From: Vulcanococcus limneticus LL
GTDB lineage: Bacteria > Cyanobacteriota > Cyanobacteriia > PCC-6307 > Cyanobiaceae
Assembly: GCF_002252705.1 (NCBI RefSeq)
Contig: NZ_NQLA01000031.1
Coordinates: 1 to 35,840 of the forward strand
Length of the DNA stretch: 35,840 bases
Direction of reading: 5' to 3'
The notes beneath the pieces are model-generated. The model did not search any database. It saw only the letters and a list, made by a program, of their open reading frames with translations, and was not told the DNA's origin. A program made the position numbers and the translations under genes. This document shows positions 17,301 through 23,487 of the stretch, piece by piece; position 1 is the stretch's first letter; each line of letters opens with the position of its first letter.

Positions 17301-18180
17301 CATCTCCGGCCTGTTCCGCGATGCCTTCCCCCAGCTGGTGAGCTGGGTGAACCGGGCCACCGCCCTGGTGGCCGCCCAGGAGGAGCCGGAGGCGGACAAC
17401 CCCCTGGCCGCCGCCGCCCGCCGCGACGGCCACGCCGGCCGGGTCTACGGCTCGGCGCCCGGCGCCTATGGCGCCGGCCTGCAGGGGCTGATCGACAGCG
17501 GCCAGTGGGAGCAGCGCCGCGACCTGGGCGAGGCCTTTCTGAACTGGAGCGGCTGGCGCTACGACAGCCCAACGGCGGACCAGCGCTGCGAGGGGGTGGC
17601 CGACCGCCCGGGCCTGGAGCAGCGGTTGCAGGCGGTGCAGGTGGTGCTGCACAACCAGGACAACCGCGAGCACGACCTGCTCGACTCCGACGACTACTAC
17701 CAGTTCCAGGGGGGCCTGAGCGCGGCCACCGTGGCGGTGCGCGGCACCGCTCCGGCCCTCTGGTTCGGCGACCACTCCCGCTCGCAGCGGCCCCGGCTGC
17801 ACCGGATCGAGCGGGAGTTCGACAAGGTGATCCGCTCGCGCTTGCTCAACCCCCGCTGGATCGAGGCGATGCAGCGCCATGGCTACAAGGGCGGCTTCGA
17901 GATGGCCGCCAGCCTCGACTACCTGTTCGCCTACGACGCCAGCAGTGGCCGCGTGCCGGACTGGAGTTACGGCGCCCTCAGCGACCGCTGGCTGGCCGAT
18001 TCCACCGTGGTCGACTTCCTGCGCCGCGCCAACCCCTGGGCACTGCGGGACATGGCCGAGCGGCTGCTGGAGGCGCACCACCGTGGCCTCTGGGCCACGG
18101 CAGAGCGGGACCAGCTGGAGCGGCTACGAGAGCTGGTCCTGGAGGCCGAGGCCCTGGTGGAGGGGGCTGCAGGGCCCTGA
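14362..18180 (+). CDS. cobN: Cobaltochelatase subunit CobN
   Basis: CobN is the large subunit that inserts cobalt into the corrin ring in the aerobic-type B12 route. It is related to ChlH of chlorophyll synthesis. Its 1272 residues fit CobN. Hallmarks include LRFGRVCLLIQPERGYDRDP, HVGKHGNLEWLPGKGLGLS (about 537-556), HVYPFIVNDPGEGSQAKRR, and C-terminal blocks such as HDLLDSDDYYQFQGG and RYGYKGG-like HGYKGGFEMAAS. Two Gly/Ala/Pro-rich insertions, near 650-676 and 795-825, look like loops. I start at ATG 14362, preceded by AGGATGGGG, rather than at the upstream in-frame start, which reads as Arg/His-rich non-coding sequence. Cyanobacteria generally lack dedicated CobS/CobT here and are thought to share ChlI/ChlD. 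The gene faces away from ilvE-metH. Confidence 0.94.
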   Translation: MHRLAAIPGSTSPLEGPSFVEQPSAPLVVLSSADTDLSGLAALLAARPELPELRGLNLAALEHPAVLDHYLRTSLGQTRVVLVRLLGGRGHWSYGLEQLRAWAAAPGRELVVTAGTAEEEQALAELGSVEPELAIALGQCLREGGEANLLAVVTALATLAGGGQPAAPAVQPSPDPLPFDWRDEPGDRVGVILYRALRQAGDLALAEAILAALRQRGLCPRALWVSGLREGGVQRGVADLLGRERVQVVLCTTSFASVQFEEAGLGAPLWEALDVPVLQVLCSTQGRGAWAQSSIGLAPLDLTLQVALPELDGRITTRVGAFKELAGSDGRLATGLHRYEPDRERLEWIAKLAEGWADLRRTPAPQRRLALVLANYPTRNARLANGVGLDTPASAAAMLGWLAEAGYDLGEEGLPATGDALIQRLLAGRTNDPESHHRPPLAHLPLADYERWYGELPEAGRERLEARWGPPAADPSLAAAGFPIQGLRFGRVCLLIQPERGYDRDPSLSYHCPDLPPPHAYLAQYLWLREQAGVQLVCHVGKHGNLEWLPGKGLGLSAQCYPEWALGPMPHVYPFIVNDPGEGSQAKRRAQAVILDHLTPPLGRAGLHGDLRELEALIDEYWEASQLGSERAEILRQQVLTRLAELELPVGTSRGGAEAGDGAGAAGPRPTPQQDGELRLEAADGYLCELKEAQIRTGLHTFGHLPGPGALAELLLCLARPPVAAGAGITQALAADLGLDFDPWAEAEESPLASADRQRLASLGCVAARHVGDGIAWLEERALELMVELLEPGQTPGPTPVVPEAQGLVQGAQRLGSGSHSPGPATAAVLERLRGQLVPDLLRCGEAERQGFLKAVAGGRIAAGPSGAPTRGRPDLLPTGRNFYSVDLRGLPSEAAWDLGRRSAELLLELHLQEEGEPLLRLALSVWGTATMRNGGEDIAQALALMGVRPVWDGPTRRLVDLELIPLSELGRPRVDVTLRISGLFRDAFPQLVSWVNRATALVAAQEEPEADNPLAAAARRDGHAGRVYGSAPGAYGAGLQGLIDSGQWEQRRDLGEAFLNWSGWRYDSPTADQRCEGVADRPGLEQRLQAVQVVLHNQDNREHDLLDSDDYYQFQGGLSAATVAVRGTAPALWFGDHSRSQRPRLHRIEREFDKVIRSRLLNPRWIEAMQRHGYKGGFEMAASLDYLFAYDASSGRVPDWSYGALSDRWLADSTVVDFLRRANPWALRDMAERLLEAHHRGLWATAERDQLERLRELVLEAEALVEGAAGP

Positions 18181-18191
18181 TCGGGGAGCCC

Positions 18192-18713
18192 TCAGCTCGT
18201 GATGTCCTTGGCCCAGGCCTTGAAGGCGTCGGTGGAACCGGGCTTGGCGGGCTGCTGGGTGATCTGGGGCTGGGCGCTGGCCTGCTCCTTCTCCTTCTTG
18301 GTCGCCGCAGGGCCCCCGGGGGCGTTCACCGCCACGGCCGAACCCTTCATCCGCTCGCCCAGCTCGGCGCTGCTGAGTTTTTCGGCAAAGGTCTTCTTGA
18401 CGGGCTTGGGCACACCGCCGGTGAGGTTGATCTCCGCTTCCACGGCCTCGGCGCCGGGCAGACCCGGGCTGCGCTTCTTGGCCTGGGCCTCAAGGGAGGC
18501 CACCTCATCCACAAGCTCCTTCATGCCGGGGTTGCTGGCGGTGCCGGGGAAGGTGTGGCGGATGGTGTTGGAGCGGCGCATGAACTGCGCATCGCCCACG
18601 CTCTTGGCCGCGTCCGGATCGAGGAAGAAGGTGTCGTCCTTCTTGGCGGCCTGGGGAGCAGCGGTGCTGCTGGTGACCTTCTTGGAACCCAGCAGGCGGT
18701 CAAACAGGCCCAT
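18192..18713 (-). CDS. Conserved cyanobacterial hypothetical protein (MGLFDRLLG type)
   Basis: The ATG at 18713 gives 173 residues beginning MGLFDRLLGSKKVTSS, an amphipathic start followed by an Ala-rich linker. The centre has FLDPDAAKSVGDAQFMRRSN and TIRHTFPGTASNPGMKELVD. A second conserved-looking block is VPKPVKKTFAEKLSSAELGERM. The tail is Gln/Pro-rich and ends AFKAWAKDITS. The frame is open upstream to 18833 but there overlaps the PHP gene, so I reject that start. It resembles a picocyanobacterial protein family without known function. Its stop lies 11 bases from the facing cobN stop. Confidence 0.78.
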   Translation of the reverse strand: MGLFDRLLGSKKVTSSTAAPQAAKKDDTFFLDPDAAKSVGDAQFMRRSNTIRHTFPGTASNPGMKELVDEVASLEAQAKKRSPGLPGAEAVEAEINLTGGVPKPVKKTFAEKLSSAELGERMKGSAVAVNAPGGPAATKKEKEQASAQPQITQQPAKPGSTDAFKAWAKDITS

Positions 18714-18742
18714 CGGCGAGGTGCGGAAAAGCTCACTGAACC

Positions 18743-19420
18743 CTAGCGGCCGTGGAGCTCCAGACCATGGGTATCCGTACCGCAACTTCGCAGAAGGCCG
18801 AGATCGTCCAGCTGGGCGGCGATCGACTCGCACACCAGAGGCGTGGGCTGCCAGCGGGGCTGCATGGCGTAGTCGTACCAGGCCTCACCGCCATCCATGC
18901 CCAGCGCGGCAGCCGCGCTGATCAGGCGGGCAAAGGGCAGGCGGTAGCGGGCGGGGTGGGCCAACAGCGCCAGCCCGCCGGCAGCGTGGATCCGCCGCAC
19001 CACCTCCGCCGCCCGCAGGGCCTCCCCCACCGGCGCGCTGCCCTGCCGGTAGGGCGTGAGTGCAGCGCTGGCCTCGGCGCTGGTCTCGTCAAAGCCGAGG
19101 GCGAGCACATGCACCAGGCAGCCCTCCAGCAGACAGCTGATCTCCACACCGCTCCAGAGCGTGGGCACCGCCGCCCCCCGCTCGGCCTGGGCAGCCAGCC
19201 AGAGCCGCAGGGGCGCCAGCGCGGCCGTGCTGTGGTGGTCGGTCACCGCCAGGTGGCGCAGGCCCAGGGCCACGGCCTGCTCGCCCAGCCGCTCGGGGGT
19301 CAGGCTGCCATCGCTGCAGAGGGTGTGGCAGTGGAAGTTGAGCTCGCCGGGGCAGCTGTCGGCATGGACCCCCGCCAGCACTCCCGCCAGGGGATGCGGG
19401 TCGGAGACGGGCCCGCCCAC
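18743..19420 (-). CDS. PHP-domain metal-dependent phosphoesterase
   Basis: This 225-residue single-domain PHP protein resembles the RNase AM/YciV group of phosphoesterases. The metal-binding motifs are in order: NFHCHTLCSDGS (motif I), AVTDHHST (motif II), a Glu in WSGVEISC, LLAHPARYRLP, and the final CGTDTHG. These His and Asp residues normally hold a trinuclear metal site. I choose GTG 19420 because GAGGTGA lies 5 bases upstream on the transcript. GTG 19426 and a longer frame to 19483 overlap hemJ. The hemJ stop lies only 7 bases upstream of the chosen start, so translation is probably coupled. Substrate is unknown; oligoribonucleotides or nucleotide phosphates are possible. Confidence 0.87.
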   Translation of the reverse strand: MGGPVSDPHPLAGVLAGVHADSCPGELNFHCHTLCSDGSLTPERLGEQAVALGLRHLAVTDHHSTAALAPLRLWLAAQAERGAAVPTLWSGVEISCLLEGCLVHVLALGFDETSAEASAALTPYRQGSAPVGEALRAAEVVRRIHAAGGLALLAHPARYRLPFARLISAAAALGMDGGEAWYDYAMQPRWQPTPLVCESIAAQLDDLGLLRSCGTDTHGLELHGR

Positions 19421-19427
19421 GCTCACC

Positions 19428-20018
19428 TCAGGCCGCTCCGCCAGCGGCCTCCCGTTCGGCGCGCAGCCGCCGCCAGCGGGCATAGAACTGGATCGAGGCG
19501 GCCATGAACACCACCAGCGCCACGATGAACCAGGTGGCGGCCCCGGTTGGGAACTGGGTCTTGAACACCACCAGCATCACCACGATCACCAGCAGCAGGG
19601 TGGGCAACTCATTGAGGGCCCGCAGCTGCTTGGGGCTCCAGGTGCAGCTGCCAACCTGGAGCTGGCCCATCAGCCTGTAGCAGAACAGGTGGTAGGCCAG
19701 CAGGGCCGCGACGAAACCGAGCTTGGCGTGCATCCAGCCCTGCTGAAGCCAGGCCGGCTGGGCGATCAGCAGCCCCGCGGCCATCGCCACCGTCACGATC
19801 AGGCCGGGGGTGGTGATGATGTTGGCCAGACGCCGCTCCATCAGGGCGTACTGGGCCTGGAAGGCGGTGCGCAGGGCGGGCTCCAGCTCCTCGGCCTCGC
19901 GGTGGTAGATGAACAGACGCACCAGATAGAACAGGCCTGCGAACCACACCACCACGCCCACGATGTGGAGCGTCTTGAACCAGAGGTAGGCCTCGGGGGG
20001 GAGCGCCGCCAGGGTCAT
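19428..20018 (-). CDS. hemJ: Protoporphyrinogen IX oxidase HemJ
   Basis: HemJ oxidises protoporphyrinogen IX to protoporphyrin IX, the last shared step before haem and chlorophyll. It is the form used by most cyanobacteria. The 196-residue protein has four to five membrane segments. The first holds the family motif LHIVGVVVWFAGLFYLVRLF with an essential-type His, followed by the basic Tyr-His region. The next pair includes QGWMHAKLGFVAALLAYH, with the conserved His and Lys. A later segment reads LLLVIVVMLVVFK. The ATG at 20018 overlaps the stop of the upstream small gene as TGATG, so I prefer it to the TTG one codon earlier. The stop at 19428 nearly touches the PHP gene. Confidence 0.93.
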   Translation of the reverse strand: MTLAALPPEAYLWFKTLHIVGVVVWFAGLFYLVRLFIYHREAEELEPALRTAFQAQYALMERRLANIITTPGLIVTVAMAAGLLIAQPAWLQQGWMHAKLGFVAALLAYHLFCYRLMGQLQVGSCTWSPKQLRALNELPTLLLVIVVMLVVFKTQFPTGAATWFIVALVVFMAASIQFYARWRRLRAEREAAGGAA

Positions 20019-20251
20019 CAACGGGTGGGGCCGAACAGGCCATCAAGGTAGAGCTCCCGCACCTCGGGGCGGGCTCCGCCCTGCTGCACCAGGAATTGGG
20101 CCAGGGCGCTCTGCAGCAGACGGTTGGCATCCAGACCCGGGCGGGCCCGCAGGTAGGTGTCGACCGCAGCGGCCAGCTCCCGGGGCAGCTCCACATCCAG
20201 CCCGGTGGTGGGGGCGGGATCGGCACTACGGGTGGGGTGACCGAGAGGCAT
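20018..20251 (-). CDS. Small ribbon-helix-helix-like protein
   Basis: The ATG at 20251 gives 77 residues. After a flexible, polar start, the segment LDVELPRELAAAVDTYLRARPGLDANRLLQSALAQFLVQ has the strand-helix-helix pattern of CopG/RHH DNA-binding proteins (shown here in full only as positions about 19-57). The C-terminus EVRELYLDGLFG is conserved-looking. No toxin gene is adjacent, and the partner is hemJ, overlapped by one base. It could be a local regulator or simply a small conserved protein. The alternative start at 20308 would extend into the photolyase 3' end and is less likely. Confidence 0.68.
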   Translation of the reverse strand: MPLGHPTRSADPAPTTGLDVELPRELAAAVDTYLRARPGLDANRLLQSALAQFLVQQGGARPEVRELYLDGLFGPTR

Positions 20252-20304
20252 CGGGGCGACATCTAGTGGAGGGAGGCCCACAATCCGGGACTTCCGCCCC
20301 CCTG

Positions 20305-21855
20305 TCAAGCAACCCCGGCGGAGCCCTGCGTCCGGTGGCGTGTGGCGGTCTGACGGATGGCCTGCAGCTGCGCCGGATCGAGCCGATCAAGCTGCCGGAT
20401 CACCAGGGCCATGCGCGGGTTGGCCGCCAGCAGCGGCTGCTGGCGGGCCAGAAAGTCCCAGTAGAGGGCATTGAAGGGGCAGGCGGCCTCGCCCTGGCGC
20501 TGCTTGGGGTCGTAGCGGCAGCCCTTGCAGTAGGTGCCCATCCGGTTGATGTAGTTGCCACTGGCGGCGTAGGGCTTGCTGGCCAGGAGGCCGCCGTCGG
20601 CATACAGGCCCATGCCCAGCACGTTGGTCTGCATCACCCAGTCGAAGCCGTCGATGAACATCCGGTGGAACCAGGCGGTGAGGGCCGCCGGATCCAGGCC
20701 GGCGATCAGGCCGTAGTTGGCCAGCACCATCAGCCGCTGGATGTGGTGGGCGTAGCCGCTGGTCCTGAGCTCGCCGAGCACCGTGTCGAGGCAGGCCATG
20801 CCGCTGCCCCCCAGCTGCTCGAGCCAGGCCGGCAGCGGTGCGCTGTGGCCGAAGTGATTGCGGCTGGGGTAATCAGCCCCAAACCAGTGGTAAAGACCGT
20901 GGGTGTACTCACGCCAGCCCAGGATCTGGCGGATCACCCCCTCCAGACTGGCCAGGGGCACGCCCTGCTCGAGCCCCGCCGCCTCCAGGCGCCGGATCAC
21001 CTCCAGCGGATGCAGGAGGCCCAGGTTGAGATAGGGCGAGAGCAGGGCATGCCAGAGGGTGGGCTGGCCGCTCACCATCGCGTCCTGATAGGGGCCGAAG
21101 CCCGCCAGACGGGTGGCGATGAAGTGCTCCAGCACCTGCAGGGCCTGGCGGCGCGTCACCGCCCAGCCGAAGGGCTCCAGCTCCCCCGGCAGGGGATCGA
21201 GGCCGGCGGTGGCGCGCTCGGCGTCGATCCGCCGCAGCTTGGCGATCACCGCCCGGGTGGTGGCATCGGGCTCGAAGCGCAGCGGTTCGGGCCCCCGCAA
21301 TCCCTTGGGCGGGGCCTTGCGATTGTCGGCGTCGTAGTTCCACTGGCCCCCCAGGGGCTGGGCGGCCCTGCCCTGGCCCTCCATCAGCACCCCGAAGCGA
21401 CGCCGGCCCTCCCGGTAAAACAACTCCAGCCGCAGTTGCCTGTAGCGAGCAGCCCAGGCGGCGAAGTCCTGCCGGCTCCAGAGAAAGGCATTGGAGGGCA
21501 GCCACACCAGCCGCACGGGTAGCTCCAGGGCCCCAATGGCCTGGCGGAACTCCCGATCCGCCGGCTCCATCAGCCGCAGCTCGGTGATGCCGTGCGCGGC
21601 GATCCAGGCGCGCACGGCCGTGCCGAAGTTGCCGGCCTCGCGGTAATCGACGGCCCAGCCGGCGGCCTGCAGGTCGGCACTGAAGTGGCGCATGGCGCTC
21701 CACACCAGCACCAGCTTCTGGTGGTGGTAGGCCCGCCGCGCCAGCACCGAGCCGCTCTCCACCAGCAGCACCTGGGCCTCGCCCGGGGAGCAGCTGGCCA
21801 GAGCCGCCTGGTGGGGGTGGAGCTGGTCGCCCAGTACCCAGATGCCGATGGCCAT
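20305..21855 (-). CDS. Fe-S bacterial cryptochrome/photolyase, (6-4) photolyase type
   Basis: This 516-residue flavoprotein belongs to the FeS-BCP group, typified by Agrobacterium PhrB, which uses light to repair (6-4) photoproducts. The N-terminal Rossmann part (MAIGIWVLGDQLHP) is followed by the helical FAD domain, with GWREYTHGLYHW, TSGYAHHIQRLMVLANYGL and DWVMQTNVLGMG. Four cysteines at 355, 443, 446 and 459 are spaced 88, 3 and 13 apart. As I recall PhrB numbering (350, 438, 441, 454), this spacing is identical, so a [4Fe-4S] cluster is expected. The ATG at 21855 follows GAGGGGGCACCT, a good ribosome site. The frame runs open farther upstream to 22059 but overlaps the next gene. It lies between a small secreted protein gene and the RHH/hemJ pair. 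Confidence 0.92.
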   Translation of the reverse strand: MAIGIWVLGDQLHPHQAALASCSPGEAQVLLVESGSVLARRAYHHQKLVLVWSAMRHFSADLQAAGWAVDYREAGNFGTAVRAWIAAHGITELRLMEPADREFRQAIGALELPVRLVWLPSNAFLWSRQDFAAWAARYRQLRLELFYREGRRRFGVLMEGQGRAAQPLGGQWNYDADNRKAPPKGLRGPEPLRFEPDATTRAVIAKLRRIDAERATAGLDPLPGELEPFGWAVTRRQALQVLEHFIATRLAGFGPYQDAMVSGQPTLWHALLSPYLNLGLLHPLEVIRRLEAAGLEQGVPLASLEGVIRQILGWREYTHGLYHWFGADYPSRNHFGHSAPLPAWLEQLGGSGMACLDTVLGELRTSGYAHHIQRLMVLANYGLIAGLDPAALTAWFHRMFIDGFDWVMQTNVLGMGLYADGGLLASKPYAASGNYINRMGTYCKGCRYDPKQRQGEAACPFNALYWDFLARQQPLLAANPRMALVIRQLDRLDPAQLQAIRQTATRHRTQGSAGVA

Positions 21856-21877
21856 AGGTGCCCCCTCGACCTGGGAC

Positions 21878-22225
21878 CTAGCCGATGAGCCGGCAGGCAC
21901 GCCGCGCCACCGCCGCGCCATAGCCGCGCTCCACGGGTCCGATCGCGGGGCTGATGCGTCCATCCCGGCAGTCGACGGTGATGCGCTCGTAATGACCGTT
22001 CCTATCGGCCAGGCGCAGACGCAGCTGAAAGATATGCTTAGAGCCTCGCGTGAACGCATCCCCGCAGACCGGTCCGACGCAGAGTCCCGGGGAGGCGGAG
22101 ACAGTGCCTGGCGTGCCCAGCAGACAACCCAACACGAGAACGAGCAGCCAGCGGCAGTCCAGGCGCCAGCGCCGGAACCAGGCAGTGCATGACCAGGCTG
22201 TCCCAGCCGCCGCCACCGTGTTCAC
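21878..22225 (-). CDS. Small secreted Cys-containing protein
   Basis: The best-supported form is about 115 residues from GTG 22225. It has a basic segment (RRWRLDCRW), a hydrophobic core (LLVLVLGCLLG) and a likely cleavage near VSAS. The mature part of about 70 residues reads GLCVGPVCGDAF, then HIFQLRLRLAD, VDCRDGRISP and AVARRACRL. Four cysteines could form two disulfides in the periplasm. The frame stays open to 22528, but that part is Cys/Pro-rich and not protein-like. GTG 22216 is an alternative start. It resembles small uncharacterised exported proteins of picocyanobacteria, with no function known. It lies 22 bases upstream of the photolyase gene. Confidence 0.65.
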   Translation of the reverse strand: MNTVAAAGTAWSCTAWFRRWRLDCRWLLVLVLGCLLGTPGTVSASPGLCVGPVCGDAFTRGSKHIFQLRLRLADRNGHYERITVDCRDGRISPAIGPVERGYGAAVARRACRLIG

Positions 22226-22325
22226 CAGGTGAGAAGCGACGCGGATCGAGAACCGATCAGCCCAAGGCGGCAGCGATGGGGGAGGAACACGCAAGGCAGC
22301 TCCACAGGGGATGCCGCATCCTGAC

Positions 22326-22365
22326 GCAGCCGCTCCCTGACCAACGGCGCAAGGGGAGCGGCTGC
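22326..22365. terminator. Strong 12-bp stem hairpin
   Basis: GCAGCCGCTCCC and GGGAGCGGCTGC form a perfect 12-bp stem around a 16-base loop. No T-run follows on either strand. It may be a transcription end, a boundary element or part of a structured leader, and the flanking genes point away from it. Confidence 0.4.
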
Positions 22366-22460
22366 AAGCTCCGGCCGGGCACCCCTCCGTCGGGCGGGTG
22401 CTGTCAAAAGCCATGGCGGCCGCAGAGGAGCCAAGAGGGATGTCCGTCCGAATGAAGCAG

Positions 22461-22480
22461 CATCCATCAAGATCTGGATG
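22461..22480. promoter_or_regulatory. Candidate operator dyad next to an AT-rich box
   Basis: CATCCA and TGGATG are perfect inverted half-sites separated by 8 bases, immediately followed by CAATATCAT. The spot is about 90 bases before the dioxygenase ATG. The spacing suits a dimeric regulator beside a promoter, but no regulator is known. Confidence 0.3.
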
Positions 22481-22568
22481 CAATATCATCCTGTTTTCGC
22501 CCCTCTCAGGAGGGAGCATTGCGAACACGGACCATACTGCTCATCACCCACTCTAACCAGCTCTGACC

Positions 22569-23405
22569 ATGGCATCCGCCTCCGTGAATCTTCCGTGGGT
22601 CGATCTGGTTCCACCCTGTGCTTATCCGCAGACGGATTTTGATCGGCTGGCGACTGATGGAGTGCTGATCAAGCGGTCGTTCATCGATCCCGCTCTCATC
22701 GACCGAATCAGGGAGTGGACGATCGATCGCTATGCCCAGCCCGACATGGAGGGAATCGGCAGGATTCAGGACGCTTACGCCGAATGTGACGCCGTCAGGG
22801 CCCTGGCAACCGATTCCGGCGTGCTCGCGCTGCTGCAGGAGCTCTACCAACGCAGACCGCTCCCCTTCCAGACGCTGAATTTCCTGCACGGAACGCAGCA
22901 AGCTACCCATTCGGACACGATTCATTTCCACTGCTTCCCGCAGCGCTGGATGTGTGGGGTGTGGGTGGCGATGGAGGACGTGGACATGAACAGTGGGCCG
23001 CTGCACTACTACCCAGGATCTCACCGCCTGCCGGTCCTTGATGCCCATGACACCTCCTGCCTGAGCGGGCGTTACGACCTTTATGAACAGGCCATCCAGA
23101 ACCTGATCGCGATCACGGAACTGCAAGTCCGCCAGTTCCTGCCAAAGAAGGGGGACTGCCTAATCTGGACAGCGAATCTGCTGCACGGCGGTGATCCGAT
23201 CCTGGACCGCAGCCGCACCCGGATCAGCCAGGTGACGCACTATTACTTTGAGGGGTGCGACTACTACACTCCCCTGCAGAGTGATTTCAGCCGCGCTCAG
23301 TCGCAGATCACCTATCGCGACGCTCTCGTCGATCTGAGCACGGGTCAGCCGATCCTTGCGGCTTCCCTGCAGCAGGGGTCAGCAACGACAACTGGCGAGA
23401 GCTGA
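22569..23405 (+). CDS. Phytanoyl-CoA dioxygenase (PhyH) family protein
   Basis: This 278-residue non-haem Fe(II)/2-oxoglutarate oxygenase has the iron triad visible: His114 and Asp116 in THSDTIHF, and distal His206 in NLLHGGDP. Arg218 in SRTRIS is the likely 2-oxoglutarate ligand. GPLHYYPGSHRLP is a typical PhyH core block. Such enzymes hydroxylate small metabolites, sugars or lipids, and the substrate cannot be inferred here. Its GC and codon use are visibly lower than its neighbours', and it sits alone between a long intergenic region and uvrC, which suggests transfer. The ATG at 22569 has no strong Shine-Dalgarno. There is no pathway gene beside it. Confidence 0.87.
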   Translation: MASASVNLPWVDLVPPCAYPQTDFDRLATDGVLIKRSFIDPALIDRIREWTIDRYAQPDMEGIGRIQDAYAECDAVRALATDSGVLALLQELYQRRPLPFQTLNFLHGTQQATHSDTIHFHCFPQRWMCGVWVAMEDVDMNSGPLHYYPGSHRLPVLDAHDTSCLSGRYDLYEQAIQNLIAITELQVRQFLPKKGDCLIWTANLLHGGDPILDRSRTRISQVTHYYFEGCDYYTPLQSDFSRAQSQITYRDALVDLSTGQPILAASLQQGSATTTGES

Positions 23406-23458
23406 ACGCTCACCGAGTCTGGTCCAAGCCGGGCAGCGCCCGATCATCGCGCACTTGC

Positions 23459-23470
23459 GTGACGCGTCAC
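23459..23470. promoter_or_regulatory. 12-bp perfect palindrome
   Basis: GTGACGCGTCAC is its own reverse complement and lies between the convergent stops of the dioxygenase and uvrC genes. A small GC hairpin (CGGGC-AGC-GCCCG) precedes it at 23430-23442. A protein-binding site or terminator element are both possible. Confidence 0.3.
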
Positions 23471-23487
23471 ACTCATCCCGCTTCGCG

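Larger units (their letters stand above)
22226..22568. other. Long intergenic region upstream of the dioxygenase gene
   Basis: These 343 bases separate the minus-strand secreted protein gene from the plus-strand dioxygenase gene. The last 150 bases are lower in GC than the surrounding genes. The region holds a strong hairpin at 22326-22365, a weaker one (GCACCC...GGGTGC) at 22379-22401, and a dyad at 22461-22480 directly before the AT-rich CAATATCAT. Promoters for both flanking genes should lie here. No convincing gene is seen. The minus frame open across it has a composition unlike protein. Confidence 0.5.

Noticed and set aside
18171-18192. Hairpin AGGGC...GCCCT across the cobN and 173-residue gene stops
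   Set aside because: Short stem with a bulge; too weak to list as a terminator.
22226-22528. Longer N-terminal form of the small secreted protein
   Set aside because: The sequence is Cys/Pro-rich, unlike a protein, and the signal peptide would be internal.
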